Positions 10,623-19,443 of a DNA stretch of 64,000 bases are shown one piece after another. The stretch's first letter is position 1. Every line of letters starts with the position of its first letter. A program made the position numbers and the translations under genes. Below the pieces are notes generated by a model. It was not told the DNA's origin, did not search any database, and saw only the letters and a program-made list of their open reading frames with translations. Origin of the DNA: Tritrichomonas musculus (Eukaryota > Parabasalia > Tritrichomonadida > Tritrichomonadidae); contig JAPFFF010000001.1 of assembly GCA_039105265.1 (NCBI GenBank), forward strand, positions 2,294,001-2,358,000, given 5' to 3'.

Positions 10623-10740
10623 ATTGCATTAAAGAATGTGAAAGTTTAGTTGAAAAATGTCATGAAATTCATTATGAAAAAAATTATCACTGAAAATTCA
10701 TTAGATAGTATTTCTTCATTTTATTTCAGATTTGTTTTTC
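10623..10740 (+). pseudogene. Inverted Sel1-kinase fragment at a fold-back junction
   Basis: Bases of about 10655-10731 are the reverse complement of part of the first kinase gene (about 2812-2885). In plus sense they encode KCHEIHYEK and then drift out of frame. The preceding bases read DCIKECESLVE, similar to a Sel1 repeat. The truncated kinase copy begins immediately afterwards on the other strand, so the two halves can pair as a hairpin. The string TTCATTTTATTTCAG occurs at both edges (about 10608-10622 and 10716-10730), suggesting template switching at microhomology. Confidence 0.7.
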
Positions 10741-13623
10741 ATGACATTTCATATAATATTCAATTGCTTTAGAAATATCAACATTATCAGTTGAATAGTA
10801 ATAACCTAAATAAAAAAGTGCTTCAGGATTGTTTAATTTGGCTGCTAATTTATAATAATAATGAGCAGTTAAATAATTTCTGTTAACACCTAAACCTTTT
10901 TCATATAATTCTCCTAAGCAATTAAAAGCATAAGAATTATTCATATTGGATGCTTTTTCATAATACATTCTAGCTTTTTTATAGTTCTTTTTAACGCCAT
11001 AACCATTTTTATAAAAATGTCCTATACTTATAAAAGCATCAGAATTATAAGCTCTTTCATAATATTCTTTAGCTTTCAAATAATTTTTTTTCACTCCCAA
11101 TCCATTTTCATACAACTTTCCAATTTTATAATTTCCATAAAAATTTTGTTTATTTAAATAAACTTCATAATATCGTTTTGCTCTTCTATAATCGCATGGA
11201 ACACCATAACCGTATAAATAAAGATCGCCTAAGAATAAATAAGCATCTCCTTTTTCTTTTTCAACTGCTTTTTCAAAATATTCTCTTGCTTTATTATAAT
11301 CTTGATCAACAGATATTCCATTCATATAAAAAAGACCTAAAATAAGTAATGAATTAGCATTTCCTCGCTCTGCAGATATAATGAAATATTGTTTAGCTTT
11401 TGTGAAATCTTGCTGAACATTTAATCCTTCATAATAAATTCGGCCAAGTTTGTAAAGATCAACCGGATTCATTAAATTAGCCTTTTTTTCAAAGCATTTC
11501 CTGGCTTCTTCATACAATTCTATATCATAATAATAATTTCCTAGAGAAGAATAAAATAATAAATCATCTTCGATAATTCTACCAATTACTATATAACGAA
11601 TTTTTTTTAACATTTCATGCGTATCATGAAGTTGTGGTACTTCATCAAGCTGTAAGAAAAGCTTTTCTGAAATAAATTTGACCAAGTTTGATTTATTAAA
11701 ATCAATATCCTCATTAGTTATATAATCTAAAATAATATTTGTTGAATTTATAATACCAATTATAATTTCTTTAATTTCATTTATTTTGGGCCTTTCAAAT
11801 TGGTTATATTTGACGCATTTTTTATATAATTTTTGTATTGTTTCTGAACAATTATTAATTAATAGAATTTCATCATTTTGTCTTTTTTCTAGATTTGAAT
11901 TGATTAGACTCCTCATGTCTTTCTTTTCATATAAAAAGTAAACTGTTAAACCAAAAGAATAAATATCTGTAGGATATGAAATATTGATATTTTTATCTTG
12001 TTCAGGTGACGAATAATAAAAAGTTCCAATATTTCCAGTAAAGTCTACATTTGGTGTATCATCAAATGGATGACGAATTGTTTCAAAATCTGAAATATAA
12101 GGAATAAAATCATGATCAATTAAAATGTTTTTTGGCTTTAAATCTCTATAAATAAGTGAATTTGAATGAAGATATTCGATACCTTGAACAATGCGATTTA
12201 TTGTCATTAATATATATATTTCATCTATCTCATCTTCATGTGAATTAACAAAAGAATTAAGAGAATCATTACTCATAAATTCATAAATAAAACCAACAAT
12301 TTTATCATTTTCTTTTAAAAATCCATAAAATTGTGTAAAGCATCGATGTGAATAATTTTCACAAAAGTAAATTTCATGATTTATTTGATTATCCATTTCA
12401 TTTACATGAAATATCTTTTTCATTACGAAAATGTAAAAACTTTTGATATGAAAAACCATATAAAAAATCGCTTCATCATTTTGATACAGTCTTCTTAAAA
12501 TGATGAAATCATTTTCAAAAAAATCTTGATGAATACACGAATTGTCATAATTTTCACTATCATCAGAACTGGATGATGATTCAAAATTCTTTTTTCTTTG
12601 ATAATTCTCGTCATCTGATGTTGATGACTGATCATCATCATCAAAATCATCATTTTCGTCATCAAAAACAATGTTACCAAAAGGTGTTATTTCATAATTT
12701 GATTCTGAATTTTTTTGATTTTCATTTTGACTTTCGATTTCGTCATTACTATCTTCATATTCATCATTATTAGCATTAAGATATAATGGATCAGTCAAGG
12801 TTCTTATCATGTGATCTACGTCTCTTATTATTTCTTCTGATTCTTCTTTTGGTACTAGCTCAAAACCTTCTACTGGAATATCTCCAAAAGGTGTTGATAC
12901 ATATTTCTTTTCAGGATCTTCCTGTTTAAATGAACGACTGTAGAAATTGATGTAATCTCTAGGCGAATGAATCCAATAATAGAAAGAGCTCAATAATTCA
13001 TTTTCACTTTGAAAATACTGTTCAATTGAATCTTTAATGATTTCATAATCCTTCTTTATTTTGTTGCATTCTGGAAACATAAAAAATGAATGATCATTGA
13101 AATAATCGGTTGGACAATAAAACCGTCGGATCATAAAGCATGCAATTGTTTTGAATGTTAATTTCAAGAATTCATTATTATGAATCTCAACTGAAAAGTG
13201 CTTGGAAAAATTCTTTATTTCTTCTTTGGTTTCTTTGGAGTCAGAATCAATATTCAATAATTTTATTTGGTAACATTGTAATTTATCAATTATTAAATCG
13301 ATTATTTTTTTATCGATATCTGCTATAATCATACATTTATTTTCTACACATATAATGAAATCTTTAAGTTGAGGCTCAACTTTTTCTTTGTTTTTGTAAC
13401 AATAGGTAATAAATTTATAATTTAATAAGTAATGTAATAAAAATTCTTGAAAAGAATCAATTTTTTGACATAAGGTATCATTATTTTCATTGCTATAGAT
13501 GATTGAAAATGGATAATATAAAAATTCGAATTTAGAGTAAATTCTTTGAATGGTTTGGTCTTTGATTAGACTTTTCATTAATTCAAAGTGTTGTGGCATT
13601 TTATCAAAAGATATATTTTCCAT
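10726..13623 (-). pseudogene. Truncated copy of the Sel1-repeat protein kinase
   Basis: 965 codons from ATG at 13623. It is nearly identical to residues 1-957 of the kinase at 1796-5761, with substitutions such as VEAQLK to VEPQLK, VPYDY to VPCDY and LVQFISER to LVKFISEK. It keeps the acidic linker, kinase domain (YRDLKPKNILID, DFE) and most Sel1 repeats. It then ends in a short unrelated tail (KQI) at the fold-back junction and lacks the last 360 residues including the FYEG tail. The open frame over 2.9 kb means a truncated protein could still be made, but loss of the conserved C-terminus and its own 3' region argues for a decaying copy. Confidence 0.8.
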
Positions 13624-13718
13624 CAGTTTTCAAATTCAACAAAGTTTTTTAGTATTTATAAAATTTTTAAAATCTATTAATTATACCATTTTACACCAAC
13701 TAAAATTAATATATTTTG

Positions 13719-14032
13719 AGTATTCTTTCATTTATCAAAAGAATTGAATCATATGCATTCTCATCGTGCACAAAACTTGGTAAGATTGAATTTTCTAAAA
13801 ATTCTGAATTGGAACTAATTGAAGATTCTATTTTTGATTTTTCTTCAAACGGAGAAATTATAAATTCTTTGCATGTAAAAAGAATAAGTGATATGTCTTT
13901 CTATTCCTGTGAAAAGTAGAATTTGAAGAAAATTCTGAGATTGAAGTAATTGGAAGTGAATCATTTTCATATACAAAACTTATGTCTTTTGCTATTCCTC
14001 CAAATGTTGATTATATTGGTAACTCTATTTAA
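13719..14032 (+). pseudogene. Relic of a BspA-type LRR gene, duplicate
   Basis: Counterpart of the relic at 5857-6170 with the same frame change and end point. A few substitutions occur (for example SSIGEIINP to SSNGEIINS). It shows that decay had already happened before the block was duplicated. Confidence 0.62.
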
Positions 14033-14664
14033 AGCACGACATATGAATATGAAAATGATTCACTTCCAATTACACATTCTCTATTTTAAGTACGATATAT
14101 GGAAGTGAATTTTAAATAGAGAACTTTTTGGAAGTGAATCATTTTCATATACAAAGATCTCTATTTAAAATTCTCTGCTTTTTCAGAAGTACGATATAAG
14201 GTCATCGTTGACCTTAACCGTTCTGGCTAAACTTTATGTCTAACAAATATGAGATTAGAACTCACAAAAATAAAGATTATTCTGAGCATTTCAATTGATT
14301 TAATATAGTTCTATAGTTATTTTATATTTAATGGAATATCAAGAATATATCGATAAAAAAAGAGAATTATTTGAATTGGAAATTCCTCCTTACCATCAAG
14401 TTGGAGGTATGCTTATTCCAAATGAATAAATAACAATTTTTTTATCGTCAATTCTTCAATCTTCTGGTATGAAAATGATTATTTTTTTTTCAATAAAACA
14501 TCAATGATGGAAGAATGATTAAATCTGATTATATTGAAAATGTTCCACTTTTAATTTGAAAAAAAATGCATTTTGAGTTCAAAATTTAGTGCATTATGAG
14601 TCATCTTGGAAGTAATTCATTAACTTTCCAAAAAAATATTGAAAAGAATAAAAATAAAAAAATT

Positions 14665-14736
14665 TTCTCTTGGGAGGAGTCGAACCTCCATCCCGGGATT
14701 CAAAGTCCCATATGATAACCGCTACACCACAAGAGA
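14665..14736 (-). tRNA. tRNA-Gln (anticodon TTG), second copy
   Basis: Identical to the tRNA-Gln at 6802-6873, with intact acceptor, anticodon and T stems, B-box and downstream T-run. It was carried along in the segmental duplication, so the tRNA dosage doubled with it. It is expected to be functional. Confidence 0.94.
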
Positions 14737-14823
14737 TTGTATCTTTTCAATATTTTCGTTTTTAATATATCAAAACTATTTTCGAAAAACTAATATTTGC
14801 CATTTAAAATTTTATTTTTTAGA

Positions 14824-15720
14824 ATGAGCGCAAAATCAATCATTCTTTCATCTGCTGGTTTAAAAAATGTTTTCCCAAACCAAAATTCAGGTGACCAATT
14901 TGAATTCATCTTTGGGAATAACAAGCTGGTGACAAGTTTTCTCTTTGCTGACTTTATTTCTCCAGTTGTTTCAAAAATGCACAAATCAGATCCAACGATC
15001 GATTATATTGACTTCACAAATCAAATTAAAGATCTCACATTCACTGATGAAGTCCTTTCTTTAATTCAATTATTATCAAAAGGATCAACCATCGAAATCG
15101 ATCCTACGCAAACCAACCAAATCAACCAACTTCAAATACTGTCACTCCTCCTTGATAACGAAGAATTGTTCATCAAACTCAACAACGATTTTGAACTTAG
15201 TATCGATGAACGAAACGTTGACGAGTGCATAGCGACCCTCAAATTTTACAGCCAAATTTCGAGTCGTTTCTGGGCGATCGACTACTCGCGCATCATAAAG
15301 CACATTGCGAGCCATTTCTACTCAATTGAATCGAGCAAGCTTCTTTCGCTTCCACTGAAAATTTTGCACGCAATCGTCGCGAGCGATGACCTCGTCATCG
15401 AGAGCGAAGACTCACTTTTTGAATTCATTGAGAAACTTTTTGAATACAGATCCAACAGAATCCAAAATGATGCCGACGAAGAAGAAGAAGGAATTGACAT
15501 TGTATCGTTCTACGAGGAAGTTGAATTCACGCGAATGAGCGACTCCAAATTCATTGAATTTACTGAAAACTTTTCAGGGAGTGAATTTTTAAAAATGAAA
15601 GATCTCTTACAAAATATAACTGTCAAGTACGTGCAAAAGAATTCTTTGAAGAAGCAATTAAACTTAACGAGGATAATTTTTATGCCAGATTTAATTTGGC
15701 TAAAATGTACATTTTTGTAG
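14824..15720 (+). pseudogene. Truncated BTB-like gene fused to foreign sequence
   Basis: 298 codons from the same ATG as the gene at 6961. The first 254 or so residues match that gene almost exactly (an acidic run differs: DDDDEG to EEEEG). After GSE the reading frame enters the Sel1-type fragment out of its proper frame and stops at 15720, so the last 40-odd residues are meaningless. The F5/8 type C domain is absent. A BTB-BACK-only product is conceivable, but its origin by truncation is clear. Confidence 0.8.
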
Positions 15721-16136
15721 ATAAAGACATACAAAAGGCAATCAAATTATTAGAAGTTTCGGCTGATAGAAAATTTTTACCAGCTAGTATTTTTTTGTTT
15801 GTAATAAATACGTGTTATCAAAAAGATGAAAATAAAGCAATATATTATTTGGCTCAAATAAGAGATAACGAAAAAAGAATATTTATCTCTATTTTAATAT
15901 CAATCTTTTTAAAAAAAGATTGCAGTCAGTTTTTAAAAGATTTCATTTACAAATATGATTTAGTATATTCTTTTGATGATAATTTTCTAGATGGAACACT
16001 TAATCCGAAATTTTTGAGCCAGGATTTTGCTAATTTTTTAATTTATGAAACCTTCAACTCAAAATTGTCTAAACAAAAATCTTCAAAACCGCAAAAAGAT
16101 ATTAATAATCAATTTTACGAAGGATTTTATCATTAA
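15600..16136 (+). pseudogene. C-terminal fragment of a Sel1-repeat protein
   Basis: In the frame ending at 16136 the sequence reads RAKEFFEEAIKLNEDNFYA, then LAKMYIFVDKDIQKAIKLLE and KAIYYLAQ, which are Sel1/TPR-like helical repeats. It closes with NNQFYEGFYH. The FYEG tail matches the ends of the complete Sel1 kinases here (LFYEGLEIEELING; SFYEGFGITI). There is no start codon and the 5' part is missing, replaced by the truncated BTB gene. It is therefore the 3' end of a third, otherwise lost family member. Confidence 0.7.
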
Positions 16137-16272
16137 AGATACCTTTTCCAATTATATATATGTAAATCAAGTTCCACATTTATCATATTTAGAAAAAATT
16201 TTCTAAAAATCATGTTGTTATTTCAATTTATGATTTTTGGCAGCTCATGCTTCTTATTCAATTTCTGGAAAT

Positions 16273-16273
<1 letters not shown>

Positions 16274-16310
<37 letters not shown>

Positions 16311-16318
16311 GCCTACAG
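16274..16318. repeat. Homopolymer of 45 A residues
   Basis: An uninterrupted run of 45 A between the Sel1 fragment and the BspA fragment. It may be an insertion scar of a poly-A-bearing copy or simple slippage. Its length is unreliable in most sequencing. Confidence 0.85.
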
Positions 16319-16382
16319 TAGGTATAAAATAAATATATAATCTTTATAAAAACAGATATTTAATTTTTTTTTTATTGTTTAT

Positions 16383-16781
16383 TTAATATATAATATCATT
16401 AATATTTTTAAAAAATATCTTATGGTTCCGCACATTCAACTCCAATATAACCAGAAAACCAATTAATCCAGCACCAAAAAGAGCAGTAAAAACAGCAAGA
16501 ACAATAACCGTCGTTTTTAGATTTTTTGGACATTTATTTTTATTTTTTTCCAATCCAGTATCATAGCCAAACCAAATGTAATGATTACTGCTTGGATCAA
16601 TTGTTGATTGGCTTATATAATTAACCCAATTCTCATTATTTGGAATTGAAACATTTGGAACAATTCCTGCGTTAACAAAAACATTTTCATTAAACAAAAG
16701 AGGAGGATCATTTCCGAGTTTAATCTGGGATAATTTAGAGCAATTTTTAAAGATATTTAATATATATATTAAACCTTTCAA
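16383..16781 (-). pseudogene. C-terminal fragment of a BspA-like surface protein
   Basis: The frame reads one BspA-type repeat (FKNCSKLSQIKLGNDPP, VFVNAGIVPNVSIPNNENW), a spacer, and a hydrophobic segment TTVIVLAVFTALFGAGLIGF with a short tail. This is the usual end of trichomonad BspA-like surface proteins, which are anchored by one C-terminal helix. It begins at a non-ATG codon with a stop close upstream, so the extracellular repeat region is missing. The break coincides with the left end of a possible repetitive element (about 16770). Confidence 0.65.
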
Positions 16782-18223
16782 AGGTCACCCTAAAATATTA
16801 ACCCTACCACAATTTTTTTTTTTAGGTCACTACCCAAATAAAAATGAAGAGTTCGTGTTTGACCCTTTTATTTCCATAATTAATTTTATTGATTCATGCA
16901 TTTTTTTAAAGTGAATTTTGATTTTAGAAAATAAAATTTTATGATATGACTTGTTATATATTTAGAAAAGACTTTTTTATTTGAAAATCAAGTAATAATT
17001 TGTCAAAACAGGATAATCTTTTAAAATCTGAAATAGTTATTAATATATCTTAATATTGTATTCAAACATGAAATAAAAGAACCAAATGCCAATATTTTTT
17101 AATTATATAAGTGATTAGTAACATTAATTGATAGCGAAATAAACTAAAATGCATAGTATAAATGTTGAAAAAAAGATAAAAAATATAAAACAAGTAAATG
17201 AATAGTTAATATTATTTAAAATTAGTAGATTTCAAAGCTTAATATAAAAAAATATTACATAACTTAAATTTATGTATTATTTCTCTTTTCATAAGTCATC
17301 TAAACAATAAATTAAATGACAATGAAAATCAGAAAAAAATACGATACAAATAAAAATCAATTAACTTTCAAGAAAAAAGGTTTTATGATATTAAAGATTG
17401 TAATTAAATAGAATGATAGAGAAAATAATTTAAAAAAACAATTTTTGAGAAAAATATCAGATGCATTATTCTAATGAAATAAAAATTTTTATTAAAAAGG
17501 ATTAAAAAGCTTGTAAATTTTTTAATAAACCTTTTTTTATATAAATATTTATTCCACATTTTGAGATAAATGAATTTTAAAATTTTCGGGTCAAAAACCG
17601 CTTTGGGTAGGGGGTAATTTGCGACCCTGGTCAAAATATACCTAAAATTTTTGACCCGATTGAAAACTAGGCTTTTGTGTCCAAACGAGTTTGTATTCAA
17701 AAAGTATCCAATGGATACTCATTTTTGTTCGTTATTTTTTGAGAGAATTTGAGTATCCAAAATAGCCAAAAAGGACACTTTAATTCAATCTTGGATACAC
17801 CTTTCAAATTTCATTGATTATTTTGAATGTATATTTCGTTTGACCAATTATATCGCTCCAAATTTACATTGAATTTTATTTTTTATTTCAAATGTTGATC
17901 TTCTTGGTCAAAATCATTCTTAGTGAATTTGAAAAGTTTATAATTCATATTTGAGAGGTTTTTTAAAAATTCAGAATAGTAGGTGTTTAAGACATTTATT
18001 ATTGCTTTTTTTATGATATTAATGAGTTTATTAAAGTAAAAATAAAGTATCCAATAAAAAATTTTTAGGATACTTCAACACAAATCTTTGAATAAAATAC
18101 TAAATAAAAAAGCAGTTTTATGTCCACAAAAAGTGACAGCTTTTTACAAAAAGTCGAAAATGGACACTCAGTTCACTGGATACAAAAGCCTAGATTGAAA
18201 ATGGGTAAATTGGGTACCCCTTA
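16770..18223. mobile_element. Possible degraded element with imperfect inverted ends
   Basis: The left edge (CCTTTCAAAGGTCACCC, near 16774) and the inverted right edge (CCTTGTAAGGGGTACCC, near 18221) match at about 12 of 17 positions. Farther in, TACCCAAA followed by TTTGACCC occurs on both sides in inverted orientation. TAATATATATA lies beside both ends, but this is weak evidence in such AT-rich DNA. No coding capacity is seen. The hAT-like MITE at 17667 would be nested inside it. Confidence 0.3.
17667..18193. mobile_element. hAT-like MITE (527 bp) with 8-bp target duplication
   Basis: The ends are CTAGGCTTTTGTGTCC and, inverted, CTAGGCTTTTGTATCC: 16 bp with one mismatch. They are flanked by the direct repeat ATTGAAAA at 17659-17666 and 18194-18201. 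Subterminal copies of GTATCC/GGATAC and GTGTCC/GGACAC occur in both arms. An 8-bp target duplication with short inverted ends and clustered subterminal motifs fits the hAT superfamily. There is no transposase frame, so it is non-autonomous. Confidence 0.72.
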
Positions 18224-18418
18224 CAAGGTCTAATATATATAGATTAGTAAATTGAGAAATATTGTTATTTCTATTTGAGAATAAAAAAAAATGTTACAAT
18301 TTGAAATTCAATTAAAAAATTTTATGTTTCAATTGGAAATTTTTTTTGATAAGAAAATATGGCAAATTGAAAATGATAATTTTTTCCAAATATGTTTTTT
18401 TTAGATATCAATATATCT

Positions 18419-18424
18419 TCATTT
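18419..18424 (+). promoter_or_regulatory. Initiator-like element TCATTT
   Basis: TCATTT with its A at 18421, 17 bases before the ATG at 18438. It fits the trichomonad initiator, where transcription begins at the A of TCA followed by pyrimidine and A/T, close to the start codon. Confidence 0.5.
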
Positions 18425-18437
18425 TTAATTTAAGATA

Positions 18438-18953
18438 ATGACAAACAATTTCATAATTACATCAATCAATGAATTAAGAAATATATCGAATCGTTGTAAT
18501 GAAATAAAAGGAAAGAAGATAACAATTGAAGGATTAAGTATTAATGAAGAAATGTCACAATATTATGAAAAGATCATATATAATGGAAAACCAAAAAAAA
18601 TCAACATTAATAATTGTTTGATCACAGATGAAAATTGTTCAATTTTAATAAAGAATTATGAATATGGCACAGAATTATCTATCATAAATTGCAAACTCAC
18701 ACCATTTCAAGGAAGAATGATTCTTGAAAATTTAGATCCATATAATCGGATATCAATTGATTTTTCATATAACCAATTGGGAGGAGAAGGAAAAGATAAT
18801 TTCTTAAAATCAATCATAAGTGACATGAATAATTCGTTGGAACCATTTTCAACATTAAATTTGAGTTTCAATGGCTTCACAGAAACAGATATTTCAAATT
18901 TTAACAAAAGCATACAATTTTGTTCTTTTCACTCGAAAGTCATTTTTAAATAA
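18438..18953 (+). CDS. Small leucine-rich-repeat-like protein
   Basis: 171 residues from ATG. The pattern resembles ribonuclease-inhibitor-type LRRs: KININNCLITDENCSILI, LSIINCKLTPFQGRMILENL, ISIDFSYNQLGGEGKDNFL and TLNLSFNGFTETDISNF, each about 28 residues long. There is no signal peptide, membrane helix or extra domain, so it is probably a cytosolic binding protein or a shortened member of a longer family. An initiator-like TCATTT lies 17 bases upstream, supporting expression. Confidence 0.62.
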   Translation: MTNNFIITSINELRNISNRCNEIKGKKITIEGLSINEEMSQYYEKIIYNGKPKKININNCLITDENCSILIKNYEYGTELSIINCKLTPFQGRMILENLDPYNRISIDFSYNQLGGEGKDNFLKSIISDMNNSLEPFSTLNLSFNGFTETDISNFNKSIQFCSFHSKVIFK

Positions 18954-19039
18954 AACATGATTCAATAAAATAAATAGAATTTTTTTTTGTCAATTTTAGT
19001 AAAGATTTGTACAACTTTCAGTATTGTTCCTAAGATACC

Positions 19040-19160
19040 CATTATAATTTTTAATATTTTAAGAAAGATTCTGAGAAAGAATTATATATATATAAAAAAG
19101 AAAATCAACATAGTTAAAGATATCATATCACTCATTATAATTTTTAATATTTTAAGAAAG
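19040..19160. repeat. Pair of 28-bp direct repeats
   Basis: CATTATAATTTTTAATATTT plus TAAGAAAG occurs at 19040-19067 and again at 19133-19160, with AT-rich DNA between. Nothing else is recognisable from 18954 to 19214. Confidence 0.7.
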
Positions 19161-19214
19161 AAAAAGATTATAAAATGATTGGTCAATCCTATTCCATTAC
19201 TTTAATCATACGAT

Positions 19215-19443
19215 ATTTTAATCTTTAGATATCATAATTACCCTTGGCAGTTAAGTCAATAATGACTTTGTATTGTTCAAGAGAAAAACAAAATCTGGAA
19301 CTTTTAAGCACTTTTCAACTCATGTTTTTTTTCGCAGATATCAATAGAATTTTCGTTGCTATTTTTACGGAACAATAGATTTATCTATCAATAATATTTT
19401 GAAATCAATCTCTCATTAAATATGCTTTTATATAAAATTTGAA
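19215..19443 (+). repeat. Boundary repeat R1 of the KY/CKK tandem duplication
   Basis: 229 bp almost identical to R2 at 24609-24836 and in the same orientation (shared blocks include CCTTGGCAGTTAAGTCAATA and ACGGAACAATAGATTTATCT). R1 runs straight into the middle of a truncated gene at 19441, whereas R2 precedes the intact gene at 25073. The pair marks the two ends of one tandem duplication unit. Confidence 0.85.

Larger units (their letters stand above)
10741..15585. repeat. Segmental duplication, copy 2
   Basis: Direct copy of 2879-7722. The left edge is the fold-back junction at about 10731-10741. The right edge falls in the BTB/F5-8C gene after GGGAGTGAA (15585), where an unrelated Sel1-type fragment takes over. 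Both edges truncate genes, so this is the derived copy and 2879-7722 the better preserved one. Confidence 0.9.

Noticed and set aside
17404-17700. Minus-strand frame of 98 codons
   Set aside because: It crosses the left end of the hAT-like MITE, has biased AT-driven composition, and resembles no protein.
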